A DNA stretch of 64,000 bases from contig OZ024804.1 of NCBI GenBank assembly GCA_964017045.1, forward strand, positions 27,692,348-27,756,347. The letters run 5' to 3'. This stretch comes from Omphiscola glabra (taxonomy: Eukaryota > Mollusca > Gastropoda > Lymnaeidae). The position numbers and the translations under genes are program-made. Under the pieces are notes generated by a model that worked only from the letters and a program-made list of their open reading frames with translations, was not told where the DNA came from and searched no databases. Shown here in pieces: positions 12,701-23,689 of this stretch (positions within the stretch are counted from its first letter, which is position 1; each line of letters starts with the position of its first letter).

Positions 12701-15700
12701 ATATAACAATATATTATATATGTTAAGCTTTAATAATAATTTTACATTATACCTAAGCAGACGTTCATCAGTACAACAAGACATATAAATAAGCATAAAT
12801 CAAATTTACATAATATAAATAGAGAGAGAGAGAGAGATAGCCCACCTAAAAAAAAAGAGAGAAAAAATAAGAGTGGGCGAAAAAACCAGACAGAAACAAA
12901 TAGAATGGAAGAAATAATTTCTACAGTAGTTCCATTATTTTGCATTTTATCTCAAATGTGTTTTGTGAGCAGTTGTTGTTTTTTTTTTCCCCAAAAAGTT
13001 TTTAATGCACATTTTTTAATAAAAATACGCTTTATTACTCTTTTTTAAAAAATTAAATTTTAAAAGATAACTTTCGTGCTATTTTGTAGGTCTGGCTAAA
13101 CCGTGACTTTTTTGTTTTTGTTTTTTTATATATGAATCAATATAAATATTAACTTGGCTTTTGTTCGTGGCTGGCTGGGTGCTGGACTGTCAAAATCTTA
13201 GGATGACTAAATGACCCACTTCCCGTCCAGGCATCGAGCTGAAACCTGGCACATAGACTTGTTGCCAATGACAACCCATTTGATCAAATTTTCATCCCCA
13301 GCCCCCAAAAATCTGTTTTTTCAAGAACATGAAGGAAACTTCCCGATAACTGCGCTAAATGTTATTCTTTTTTTTTTAATATCACTAGGACAAGTGCGTT
13401 TGGTGCATAATATTTTTTTTTTTTTTTTTTTTCTAAAATAGTAGGGGAATTAAATCTGCAGCGGAATAGTGGTGGGTGATTAGAACAATAATATAGTTCA
13501 AGGGCGGGGGAAAAAGTGCATTTGCGAAGCCTTGAAGGAGGCGGCAATAATTGGGATTATTATAAAGTGCGTTACTTGTATGCATGTTTTATCAAATTTT
13601 CAGCCCCCACCCCATTTTATAAATGATTTATACGAAAAACTTTGTTGTTAAGGGTTGTTTAAAGAAAAATGTTGTCCTAATTACACTCCTCTGAGATTGG
13701 TCTTCTGACTTTGTTCACTGCTAGACCCATACATTTCTATTACGTTGGGTGACTTATTGTTCACTGCTAGACCCATACATTTCTATTACATGGGTGACTT
13801 ATTGTTCACTGCTAGACCCATACATTTCTATTACTTGGGTGACTTATTGTTCACTGCTAGACCCATACATTTCTATTACATGGGTGACTTATTGTTCACT
13901 GCTAGACCCATACATTTCTATTACATGGGTGACTTATTGTTCACTGCTAGACCAATACATTTCTATTACATGGGTGACTTATTGTTCACTGCTAGACCCA
14001 TACATTTCTATTACATGGGTGACTTACTGTTCACTGCTAGACCCATACATTTCTATTACGTTGGGTGACTTATTGTTCACTGCTAGACCCATACATTTCT
14101 ATTACATGGGTGACTTATTGTTCACTGCTAGACCAATACATTTCTATTACATGGGTGACTTATTGTTCACTGCTAGACCCATACATTTCTATTACATGGG
14201 TGACTTACTGTTCACTGCTAGACCCATACATTTCTATTACGTTGGGTGACTTATTGTTCACTTCTAGACCCATACATTTCTATTACATGGGTGACTTATT
14301 GTTCACTGCTAGACCCATACATTTCTATTACATGGGTGACTTATTGTTCACTGCTAGACCCATACATTTCTATTACATGGGTGACTTATTGTTCACTGCT
14401 AGACCAATACATTTCTATTACATGGGTGACTTATTGTTCACTGCTAGACCCATACATTTCTATTACATGGGTGACTTATTGTTCACTGCTAGACCCATAC
14501 ATTTCTATTACGTTGGGGGACTTATTGTTCACTTCTAGACCCATACATTTCTATTACATGGGTGACTTATTGTTCACTGCTAGACCCATACATTTCTATT
14601 ACATGGGTGACTTATTGTTCACTGCTAGACCCATACATTTCTATTACATGGGTGACTTATTGTTCACTGCTAGACCCATACATTTCTATTACATGGGTGA
14701 CTTATTGTTCACTGCTAGACCCATACATTTCTATTACATGGGTGACTTATTGTTCACTGCTAGACCCAAACATTTCTATTACATGGGTGACTTATTGTTC
14801 ACTGCTAGACCCATACATTTCTATTACTTGGGTGACTTATTGTTCACTGCTAGACCCATACATTTCTATTACATGGGTGACGTATTGTTCACTGCTAGAG
14901 ATCTCGAGGAAAAAGCCATCTCATGGATCTCTGATGTTAATCGACACAGATAGTGATGTGCTTGTAGACCAGCGGTTCTCAACCTGTGGGTCGCGACCCC
15001 TTTGGGGGTTGAACGACCCTCTTGCAGGGATCGCCTGAGATCATCCTGAATATACATATAGTCTACAGCTATGATGTAGCTACGAAAATAATTGTTTGGT
15101 TGGGGGTCGCCACAACATGAGGAACTGTATTAAAGGTTCGCGGCTTTAGGAAGGTTGAGAACCACTGTTGTAGATCATTTGCCTGACACCTTGCAACCTA
15201 GAGATCTTGCATAGATTTAACTTTTTTTTTGTAATACTTTCTTTTAATTAATTATTTTTTTAAATTACACTTGCATCTCTTTTATGATTTATTATTGTTA
15301 TTTATTTCTATTTCCAGAAGATCTCGGCTCTAGTGGTGATGAAAGTCAAAACAGCTACAACGCTACCTTTTCAGTCCAAGCCAAGGGCAGTGGGAACCGT
15401 CGCTGCCAAAAGCAATCATGGATCTACAAAACGAGAAAGCATCTGCAAGTTTTCCAAAACACAGACTCCCTGGTGAATGGAGCAAGAGACGATTCACCAG
15501 AGAGGGAAGAACAACCTCATGGATCACGGACAGGAGATGACACCAGAAACTACGAGCATCAACATTCTGTCATTGACTCTCTAGGTCAAAGGTCACTTTC
15601 CGAAGCTCTTCGCCAAGCCGTCAAATCAGAATCCGCGCGCAGTACTATCAGACAAGCACCCGGTGCTGGTGAGAGAGACGAAGAAGCAAGTATTTCTTGT

Positions 15701-18700
15701 CATGGTCGGCCAAACCCTCGACATGGATCTCTGAGTTTTGGCAAAACTCGCGAAAGCTTACGGACAGAAACTGATGACGTAGAAACTAGTTTGAGAACCA
15801 GTGAATATGTGTCAGAGACAACACGTGTCAAGGATTGCGAGTCTATACACCGAGATGACGTCAGCCCTTCACGTGATCCACGCACCAGCGTACTTTCAAA
15901 ATCAGATTGCTTCAAATTTGACCCACGATTTCATGCGTTTGAGAATCTCTCAACCGTCTGTCATGAATCTGCTATTGATGTGCGCACTGCTACCATAGAA
16001 GGCCACCGGAGATCCAGCGATCCTCACATTGACGGAAATATCAGACCTAATAATCCAAAATTTGATTATTCGCAGGTGCTCACCACTTCATCTGCAGATG
16101 ATACGTCATCACCCCAAGCATTTCTCAACTCATTCCCTCATCAACGGTTCTCACACACGTTGACAACTTGTGGAGCTTTTCAAGGTGCTCCAACAGTCTC
16201 CCGTTTAACAGCCTCAAAATACACCCCAGATATTGGGGGTATCGGAGACAGTTCTCCGCACTTTCACAGTAATTTCTGGTGGGCCGCTAGCAGGAACTTA
16301 TCCCCAGTACCAAACTTTGTAGGTCATCAATCCCATTTACAGCATGCCGCCATGTTTTCCAATGCCAACGCCCGTTCGGGGTTTTCAGGTGACGTATTTT
16401 CGCTGAACAAACCCCATGAGATAGGAAAAAAAGACTCTGAGAGGATCGTGATGAACCCTGAGAGGATCGTGATGAACCCTGAGAGGATCGTGATGAACCC
16501 TAGTCTCAAAGATGGTCAAACTGGCGCAGTTAGTCCGGGCCAGAAAAACGTATCTGATAAAACAGTCAAACCGTGTCAGTCAGGTCTCCATAAAAGGGTT
16601 GACGGCTCCACTACTTCGGTGACAGGTAGCCCCATCGGCGCATCCAAAAACGATGCCTCTAGCGATGACGAGAACATCGATGATGGTGGAAGTGAAGGCA
16701 AGTCCAGGCGCAGGAGGACCGCCTTCACCAGTGATCAGCTGCTGGAGCTGGAGCAAGAATTCCACAGTAAGAAATACCTCTCCCTGTCGGAGAGGTCGGC
16801 CATAGCTGCCCAGTTGCGTCTGAGCGAGGTCCAGGTGGGTCATTGTGCCTGTCATAGTTTCATTTGAGGTTTATTTAATACAGTGTATTTTATATATATA
16901 TCTGTCTGTGGCGAATGGTAAGTTCTCTAGGAGTAGGTCTCCTTCGTATGGCCACAGAAAACACCGTCAGAGTCTATGGGGACTTTGTTTCTTTCTCCGA
17001 GTCTCTACAAAGGCTGAGGTGCACTATGACGTCATATAACCATGCGTCGTTTAAATGTTCAGGTTTCTGTATATATCTGGTAAGTGTTCACAATACAGTC
17101 CAAAAGATGCTAAGTGTCCACAATACAGTCCACTAAGTGTCCACAATACAGTCCACAAGTTGCTAAGTGTTCACAATACAGTCCACTAAGTGTCCACAAT
17201 ACAGTCCACTAAGTGTTCACAATACCGTCCAAAAGCTGCTAAGTGTCCACAATACAGTCCACTAAGTGTCCACAATACAGTCCACAAGTTGCTAAGTGTT
17301 CACAATACAGTCCACGAAGTGTCCACAATATAGTCCACAAGTTGCTAAGTGTTCACAATATAGTCCACTAGGTGTCAACAATAAAGTCCACTAAGTGTCC
17401 ACAATACAGTCCACAAGTTGCTAAGTGTTCACAATACAGTCCACTAAGTGTCCACAATATAGTCCACTAAGTGTTCACAATACAGTCCACTAAGTGTCCA
17501 CAATACAGTCCACAAGTTGCTAGTGTTCACAATACAGTCCACTAAGTGTCCACAATACAGTCCACTAAGTGTTCACAATATAGTCCACAAGTTGCTAAGT
17601 GTCCACAATATAGTCCACAAATTGCTAAGTGTTCACAATACAGTCCACTAAGTGTCCACAATATAGTCCACAAGTTGCTAAGTGTTCACAATACAGTCCA
17701 CTAAGTGTCACAATACAGTCCACAAGTTGCTAAGTGTTCACAATATAGTCCACTAAGTGTCCACAATATAGTCCACTAAGTGTCCACAATATAGTCTACT
17801 AAGTGTCCACAATACAGTCCACAAGTTTCTAAGTGTCCACAATACAGTCCACTAAGTGTCCACAAAACAGTCCACTAAGTGTCCACAATACAGTCCACAA
17901 GTTGCTAAGTGTTCACAATACAGTCCACTAAGTGTTCACAATACAGTCCACTAAGTGTCCACAATATAGTCCACAAGTTGCTAAGTGTTCACAATACAGT
18001 CCACTAATTGTCCACAATACAGTCCACAAGTTGCTAAGTGTTCACAATATAGTCCACTAAGTGTCCACAATATAGTCCACTAAGTGTTCACAATACAGTC
18101 ACCTAAGTGTCCACAATACAGTCCACTGAGTGTCCACAATACAGTCCACTAAGTGTCCACAATATAGTCTACTAAGTGTTCACAAAACAGTCCACTAAGT
18201 GTCCACAATACAGTCCACAAATTGCTAAGTGTTTACAATATAGTCCACTAAGTGTCCACAAAAGAGGCACTAAGTGTTCACAATACAGTCCACTAAGTGT
18301 CCACAATAAAGGCCACTAAGTGTTCACAATACAGTCCACTGAGTGTCCACAATACAGTCCACTTAGTGTTCACAATAAACTCCACTAAGTATCCACAATA
18401 AACTCCACTAAGTATCCACAATACAGTCCACTAGGTGTCCACAATACATTCCAAAAGTTGCAGGAAATCCCTGACGTTCCGGATAAATGCAAGTGTCCAA
18501 GTGCTAAAAATATATATAATAACCGTTTACAAAAAAAATATAATTTTTCCACTCCTAACACCACAAAAGGTGTATTAACTCGTATCTCTGATCAATTTAA
18601 AACTACCCTGATCTGCTCTGATCTACTTTAATTAAGGTCTGGTTCGCTTATGAATTCGGTTTTATTCTATAGACACGGCTGTTATAGTCCTTTTGTCAAA

Positions 18701-19767
18701 CCACTACATAGTCCTACCTGTTCGCCCGTGTTGTCAAACCAATACATAGTCCTAGCCGTTCAACCGTGTTGTCAAACCAATACATGTCCTAGCAGTTCAT
18801 CCATTTTGTCAAACCAATACATAGTCCGAGCTGTTCGCCCGTGTTGTCAAACCAGTACATCGTCCTAAATGACTTATTTCGCTCATAATTTAACAATGAC
18901 TAGTACTCTCGTTCTTTCACTTGAAAAACAAAACTACAAATCATGACTCAGCAAAGCCATTCAGACTGTGACATGGTCTATGACCACTTATGTCTCGAAA
19001 TGTTCAACAGTGCCAATGGGTCTTTATTTCTGATTCTCGAGAAGGTTTTTCGTTTGCAAGGACGTTATAAAACAAAGTTTCGTGCATATAGAATGAATGG
19101 TTCTCAAATTTCACTGCGTCATTCATCAAGATCAATGATACGTTCGCAATGCCTCAAACATAATTTTAGAAGCCTAGGCTATATCGCATTGGCCACGATC
19201 TGATCAATTATAATATACTAGTAAATCCGCTGCTGCTATTTCGTACAATATTAATTTATGCCTGTGAAGGTCAATGTCAAAACTTTAGACATGACGTTAG
19301 ATAGATATAGGTCTATAACATAGGGTGATAGTCTTGGATCCACATAATCTTTTCTTACTCTAACTCTGTTGACCATGTTTGGTGCCGGTATAACCACTAT
19401 CATATCTATGTTGAAATGCTTGGTATTAGTATAATTCCTATCGCAAGATTGTTATAGGGTTTCACATTTTAAAAGTTAGAATTGCTTTAGCTTAGACAAA
19501 TATCTCAGACTTATTTAAAGTACTTTGATGAAATTGAACAATTTGCTTTAAAAAAGTATACCTTCCTTCTAGGTCAAGATATGGTTCCAGAACAGACGAG
19601 CGAAGTGGAAAAGGGTGAAGGCCGGGAACATACATTCCAGACATAACGGAGCTAGTCAAGGCCAGACGGGGCAACAAAAGACGAAAATAGTTGTCCCCAT
19701 TCCTGTCCACGTGACTCGTATAGCCATCAGGGGTCAGCACCAACAGGACAAGCAGAGACCCCTTTAA
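5536..19767 (+). CDS. Gbx: Gbx homeobox transcription factor, three coding exons
   Basis: Coding exons are 5536-6715, 15318-16834 and 19573-19767. The phases fit exactly: exon 1 leaves one base that makes a Glu codon with exon 2, and exon 2/3 is phase 0. The join gives 963 residues, against about 350 for vertebrate GBX2. An EH1 (Groucho-binding) motif FSIEALI is at residues 18-24. The homeodomain is residues 856-915, with Q50 and the helix-3 motif VKIWFQNRRAKWKRVKAG. It is followed by the Gbx-type tail KIVVPIPVHV and a QHQQ motif. The intron between homeodomain residues 44 and 45 is a common ANTP-class position. The family patterns anterior neural tissue as a nuclear repressor. Between EH1 and homeodomain the protein is low-complexity, with an SR/SP-rich tract near residues 223-265 and a triple ERIVMNP repeat. 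An in-frame stop at 5518 precedes the start; Met5 (5548) is an alternative start. Confidence 0.93.
6846..7063 (+). repeat. 32-bp minisatellite, about 7 copies
   Basis: The unit is GGGTTGTGTGTGTAGTGGTC followed by ATGTTTAGATGA, in Gbx intron 1. Confidence 0.85.
7090..7450 (+). repeat. 32-bp / 16-bp minisatellite
   Basis: The units GTGTTTGAAAAGGTTTGTTT + TTGAATGGAGTT (32 bp) give way at about 7346 to GTGTTTGAAAAGGGTT (16 bp), half the period. Confidence 0.85.
7885..8225 (+). repeat. About 45-bp degenerate minisatellite
   Basis: Repeated core AAATCTCTTTAAAAGTGATG then TCCAATCCACCATGAATCTG, about 8 units. Confidence 0.8.
8962..9430 (-). repeat. 31-bp minisatellite, about 15 copies
   Basis: The unit is GTTGGTGTACTGATCCACTG then TTGTACAGGAC on the + strand. 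It has no stop in any frame of the - strand, so long spurious proteins arise. It is immediately followed by another 31-bp array. Confidence 0.9.
9490..10062 (+). repeat. 31-bp minisatellite, about 18 copies
   Basis: The unit is GAATATCAGCCATGGACAGC then AAGCACGAAAA. It is open in all three + frames (peptide rotation KEYQPWTAST / KRISAMDSKH / EKNISHGQQAR). Confidence 0.9.
10954..11183 (+). repeat. 36-bp minisatellite, about 6 copies
   Basis: The unit is ACTGGCATGACAGAATACAC then CTTCACCCGTAACGGG. A stray related unit occurs at about 11845-11880. Confidence 0.9.
11592..11693. repeat. Short inverted-repeat (foldback) segment
   Basis: TATAGTCAGTTCC at 11592-11604 is the perfect reverse complement of GGAACTGACTATA at 11681-11693, enclosing about 76 bases. 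It could be a small MITE. Confidence 0.45.
12664..12832 (-). mobile_element. Solo terminal-region copy of the Penelope-like element
   Basis: The reverse complement matches 32090-32250 over its length, sharing ATTATGTAAATTTGATT, CTTGTTGTACTGATGAA, AATGTAAAATTATTATTAAA and GACACAGATTGTT. The GAAA strand of the hammerhead-like motif has been lost. No coding part accompanies it. Confidence 0.75.
13166..13680 (+). repeat. Dispersed repeat family, copy B (Gbx intron 1)
   Basis: This is the fullest copy. It contains the blocks seen in copy A, plus TATAGTTCAAGGGCGGG and ATTGGGATTATTATAAAGTG, which are shared with copies C and D. Confidence 0.6.
13707..14898 (+). repeat. 45-bp minisatellite with higher-order structure, about 26 copies
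   Basis: The unit is TTATTGTTCACTGCTAGACC then CATACATTTCTATTACATGG GTGAC. A one-base-longer variant with ACGTTGGG recurs at about 13742, 14059, 14240 and 14511, showing block duplication of several units at a time. It lies in Gbx intron 1. Confidence 0.95.
14970..15167. mobile_element. SPIN-like hAT MITE in Gbx intron 1
   Basis: The 198-bp element begins CAGCGGTTCTCAACCTGTGG, continues with a GTCGCGACCCC-type palindromic segment, and ends GGTTGAGAACCACTG. Its flanks TTGTAGAC (14962-14969) and TTGTAGAT (15168-15175) are an 8-bp target duplication with one difference. Internal text such as ACAACATGAGGAACTGTATT matches what I remember of the SPIN family, a hAT superfamily transposon known for horizontal transfer among tetrapods and some invertebrates. 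The match is from memory, not from an alignment. Confidence 0.8.
15318..16834 (+). CDS. Gbx: Gbx coding exon 2 (linker and homeodomain residues 1-44)
   Basis: The acceptor is TATTTCCAG|AAGATC and the donor is GTCCAG|GTGGGT. The exon carries a long Ser/Thr/Arg-rich linker and then an acidic stretch (DASSDDENIDDGG) directly before the homeodomain. It stops after helix-3 start LSEVQ. A 21-bp unit repeated three times at about 16438-16500 gives tandem ERIVMNP heptapeptides. The reading frame stays open for 505 codons. Confidence 0.92.
17078..18455 (+). repeat. 23/30-bp composite minisatellite in Gbx intron 2, over 50 copies
   Basis: Short units AAGTGTCCACAATACAGTCC+ACT alternate with long units in which ACAAGTTGCT replaces ACT. 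It fills half of the intron. Confidence 0.95.
18672..18866 (+). repeat. 38-bp minisatellite, about 5 copies (Gbx intron 2)
   Basis: Core GTGTTGTCAAACCAATACAT followed by AGTCCTAGCCGTTC. Confidence 0.85.
19573..19767 (+). CDS. Gbx: Gbx coding exon 3 (homeodomain residues 45-60 and C-terminal tail)
   Basis: The acceptor is CCTTCTAG|GTCAAG. The exon encodes VKIWFQNRRAKWKRVKAG, then a 46-residue tail containing KIVVPIPVHVTRIAIRGQHQ, and stops with TAA at 19765-19767. This tail is diagnostic for Gbx rather than other ANTP-class homeodomains. The last coding codons and stop are the first unit of a diverged tandem duplication that continues to about 19905. Confidence 0.93.
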   Translation, partial: VKIWFQNRRAKWKRVKAGNIHSRHNGASQGQTGQQKTKIVVPIPVHVTRIAIRGQHQQDKQRPL

Positions 19768-19905
19768 TACCAACAAGGGTCAGCACAAACGGGATAGGCA
19801 GAGACCCCTTTAACACCAACAGGGGTTGTCACCAGCAGGACGAGACATAGAAACCACTTTAACGTCATCATGGTTCAGCACCAACACAAGCACAGACCAC
19901 TTTAA
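19730..19905 (+). repeat. Diverged tandem duplication of the Gbx 3' coding end
   Basis: GGGTCAGCACCAACAGGAC...CAGAGACCCCTTTAATACCA is followed by two or three diverged copies, the second with CAGCACAAACGGGATAGG and CAGAGACCCCTTTAACACCA. The first unit encodes the last residues and stop of Gbx. Confidence 0.8.
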
Positions 19906-19974
19906 TGAGAATTATAATGGTTCACTTTATATATATCTTAACCATAATATGGATCTCGGGCCATAATGACTACC

Positions 19975-19980
19975 AATAAA
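19975..19980 (+). terminator. Candidate Gbx polyadenylation signal
   Basis: A canonical AATAAA lies 208 bases after the Gbx stop codon, and it is the first one downstream in this orientation that I noticed. It is assigned by position only. Confidence 0.5.
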
Positions 19981-20107
19981 ACTTGATGCATTATAATAAC
20001 AATAGCTGTGAAGTCTTTAGTTGGGTCTCATCAAATTGCATATATTTATATGTTGTTCTAGATTGTAGACCTTCGTGAGACTGCACATTTACAGATACTC
20101 CAAAAAG

Positions 20108-20640
20108 TTTCAAGCAGGCCTTGTCCTAAATAAGGCTTTGCCCGGCAGGGGGCTAAGTCTAAATCTGGCTTTGTCCAATACATGGCTATGTCAAACACTG
20201 GCTTTTTCAACTACAGGGTATTGTCCAATACATGCCGGGTATGGTTCGACATAAGGCTTTGTCCAACACAGGGCTTTGTCCAACACAGGGCTATGTCCAA
20301 CACATGGCTTTGTCCAACACAGGGCTATGTCCAACACATGGCTTTGTCCAACAAAGGGATTTGTAAAAATAAAGGTTTATCCAACACATGGCTGTGTCCA
20401 AGACAAGGCTTTGTCCATCACGGAGCTTTTTCCAACACAGGGCTATGTCCAATTTTGGTTTTGTCCAAAACTGGGCTATGTCCAATTCTGGTTCTGTGTA
20501 AAACGATGCTATGTACAGTTCTGGTTTTGTCCAACACTGGTTTTGTCCAACACTGGTTTTGTCCAACACTGGTTTTGTCCAACACTGGTTTTGTCCAACA
20601 CTAGTTTTGTCCAACACTGGTTTTGTCCAACACTGGTTGC
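20108..20640 (+). repeat. 16-17-bp minisatellite
   Basis: GGCTTTGTCCAACACA-type units on the left pass to regular TTTTGTCCAACACTGG (16 bp) units from about 20520. Confidence 0.9.
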
Positions 20641-20698
20641 AGCCAACGCAGGGCTCTGTTTAAAAAACCAAAACTTATTTCACGCAGTCTTTGTTCCT

Positions 20699-20793
20699 CT
20701 AAGACATCAGTCCCCAAACTTGATTTAATATCTAAGACATCAGTCCCCAAACTTGATGTTATATCTAAGACATCAGTCCCCAAACTTGATGTT
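20699..20793 (+). repeat. 33-bp tandem repeat, 3 copies
   Basis: CTAAGACATCAGTCCCCAAA then CTTGATGTTATAT. Confidence 0.9.
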
Positions 20794-20839
20794 ATACCAC
20801 AAATACATAGACTTATAAACAAATTGTAAAATAAATGGA

Positions 20840-22650
20840 ATTTAAAAAATCATTCACTAAGTTTTTGTGTAAAATCATTTATATGTTGTTGTTTTTAAAT
20901 AAACAATATAAATATAAATCGATGTTTGTCTTTTTGTTTGTTAGCGAGTATCTTTTTTCAGACCTCCAGACAACAGGGTGGGACAGGATATTTATGGGAC
21001 ATGATATTTATGGGACATGATATTTATGTTTTCTATTTTCGCTATACTTTAAGGCACCTCTTACATGGTTTATTTTCCGAGTGTGTTTTTGTTGTTGTTG
21101 GTTTTGTTGCTGTTAACGAGGTTGAACAGGAAGTAGGTAGTTTACTTGGGCGTGGTTAGGTTTGACTCCGCCCCTTACCTCTTTTGAACCTTCGTATCAT
21201 TATTACATCCATGAACGAATGTCTCAGATTTCCTAATTCTGTTGTTGTGGATAGGTAGCTACGTCACGGGGGATTGATTACTTAAAGGGGGGTGGGTGGT
21301 GGGGGGATAAGGAGCCATAGAAAGTGTACATCAACCAACTAGGGGCTACGCGCACCCCAAGTTATGCATTGGGTATAGTGTAACGGAGATACGTCCCGCT
21401 TTCTGGTATGTAGTTATCTTTTGTTCTCGTTCCAAAATGTATTCAGTAATATCTATATACACATATAGTGAAGACTACATGAAAGGATCGTTGTAAGAAT
21501 ACAGCTTACAACACCTGATTACGTCAAGAAATATTATTGTGAAATAAAATTGAACAAGACATGTTCAGAGTGTGTGCCTCTGGTGGGCATTTGAGGAAAA
21601 AAAGGAAGACTAATAAAATTGTAATTGAACATTTTCTAGTGTACAGTTCCACAGTTTCATTTTTCCGACATTTAAAATACGAAACTTTTTAATGAACGGT
21701 GGATTCACAGATGAAAAAAAAGAATGTTTTCACGCTTTGATCAGCGGCAATATAATTAAACCTTCTTTGTCTTTGATCCTTTCTTAACTTATCGCAGACG
21801 ATGTCATAACATCCATCAGATGTATTCTATAAATACCAACAAGGCATAATCTCTAACTACCAACTTCTAAGTCATTTCTAATTCTGTCTTTTTTAAAATA
21901 AGTGAAAAGTTTCACATAATGTGTAGATTTATGGTGATTTTCGGGACCTAAAATGACTGTTCTAATGACATTTGTGACTGACGGACCGACGTACCGATGG
22001 AACGACGGACCGATCATGGACAAGGTCCTACAAAACTAGTTTTGAAATAGCTGCCCCGGGACATGACTTCCTTGTTCTGTCTCCCAACATTTGCAAACTC
22101 CTCCTCCCCCCTCCCATACACCAGGGCGGCAGGTTTGCTCCGATGATCAAGTTTGGCAAGTTGATGAAAGAAAACAGGCTCAGTTTGTTGGTGGCCTGGG
22201 GGCAGAGAGGGGGGGGAGGGGGGTCTATGCACGTGAGGATGTTTTTTCGGTAAGACCAGTAATGTTGTAAACGCTTTGGTAAATGTGTTCATTGTGTTTA
22301 AAGAATGTCTTTCGTGTGCTCTGTATCCGATATTTGAGAATTGATAATGAGTCACAGTCGTGTACAATCAAGGCGATCCGGGAGCTCGATTTCCTACGTT
22401 CGATTACTGAGAGTAGTGATACGGTCAAAATGATTTGACGTGCTGTCAATTGTTTGAGTAACTATTGATTGGGCAATTGTAAATTAGTTGAGGTGCGGAG
22501 ATATTAGCAGGGTTTATTGTAAATTGAAATTAATTTATTGCAGCTCTTACAACCCTTTCTTGACTCATGCCCCATATAATCACCTAAATAGTTGATGCCC
22601 CAGATAACCACCAAATAGTTTGATACCACATATAATCACCGAAATGCTTT
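20840..22650. other. Unassigned noncoding stretch downstream of Gbx
   Basis: Short homopolymer and purine-rich tracts only. No recognisable domain or splice-consistent ORF. Confidence 0.5.
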
Positions 22651-22657
22651 GAATCTC

Positions 22658-22778
22658 CATAAGATTATGTGCTACACAAAAGATTAGGGGCTATACAGAA
22701 GATCATGTGCTACATAAAAGATTATGGGCTAGACAGAATACCATCGAATTTGCACTCCCTCAGTTTATATGTTGTTAA
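22658..22778 (+). repeat. Direct duplication, copy 1
   Basis: This 121-bp segment is identical to 23958-24078. It includes ATTATGGGCTAGACAGAATA and CACTCCCTCAGTTTATATG. Confidence 0.9.
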
Positions 22779-23036
22779 TGGTTTGATCCCTCCGCCACAC
22801 CCCCCCCCAGCCCCTCTGATCCCATTTTTCTTAAGAAAGAGAGTAGCTTTAAAAAAAGATGTCTCAATTCGGCGCCAAGATCGAATACGCGGCTAATTTA
22901 GGCACAAAATTCTTATCAAAATGATATGAAATGTATTAAGCTAATTACGATAATTGTTGTTAAAAAAACATTATAATAAAATAATAACTGAGAATAGATC
23001 AGAAAGTTACAAAAAAAAAAGAAATATATCGAAACT

Positions 23037-23275
23037 ATCGTAAATCAAAGCTATCATATATCAAGACTATCATATATCAAGACTATCATATATCAAGGCT
23101 ATCATATATCAAGACTATCATATATCAAGACTATCATATATCAAGACTATCATATATCAAGGCTATCATATTTCAAGACTATCATATATCAAGGCTATCA
23201 TATATCAAGACTATTATATATCAAGACTATCATATATCAAGACATCATATATCAAGACTATCATATTTAATCAAG
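23037..23275 (+). repeat. 16-bp minisatellite
   Basis: ATCATATATCAAGACT or -GGCT units, about 15 copies. Confidence 0.9.
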
Positions 23276-23689
23276 ACATCGCATTTTTAACAAAGATGTC
23301 GAAGCGGGTAATGTAGGCCGCGTTTCAAAGGTAAATAACTCTGTCGCTAAGAAACAATTAGTGCCTCGCCCCGAAAAATTCCTCAAGTTGACCTCAGTGG
23401 GGTGTAAGCCATACGTTGTAAAAAAATGATGTATGGTTACATGTATTGGTGTATGGCTACATGTATTGGTGTATGGTTACATGTATTGGTGTATAAATGG
23501 GGGGAGGGTGAATGGTGGGTGTGATAATATTTATCAAGATTCAATATTAATGTGTACAATCTTAAAAGCCCCGCTACAGTATGAGAACCACTTCTGGGGG
23601 TATCCTTGACTCTGCCAGTATATCCAGGGATCTAGAGGTTGCCATATTTATGGGGAGAGCTTTTTGCAAGGCTCAATAAAATACGACAT

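Noticed and set aside
13745..15038. Up to 235-codon frames with GDLLFTARPIHFYY repeats
   Set aside because: Generated by a 45-bp array whose period is a multiple of three. It lies within Gbx intron 1.
17078..18455. CRISPR-like array
   Set aside because: The units are contiguous with no unique spacers, and the genome is eukaryotic.
18943..19203. 86-codon frame in Gbx intron 2
   Set aside because: No domain, no splice compatibility with the Gbx frame. Probably chance.
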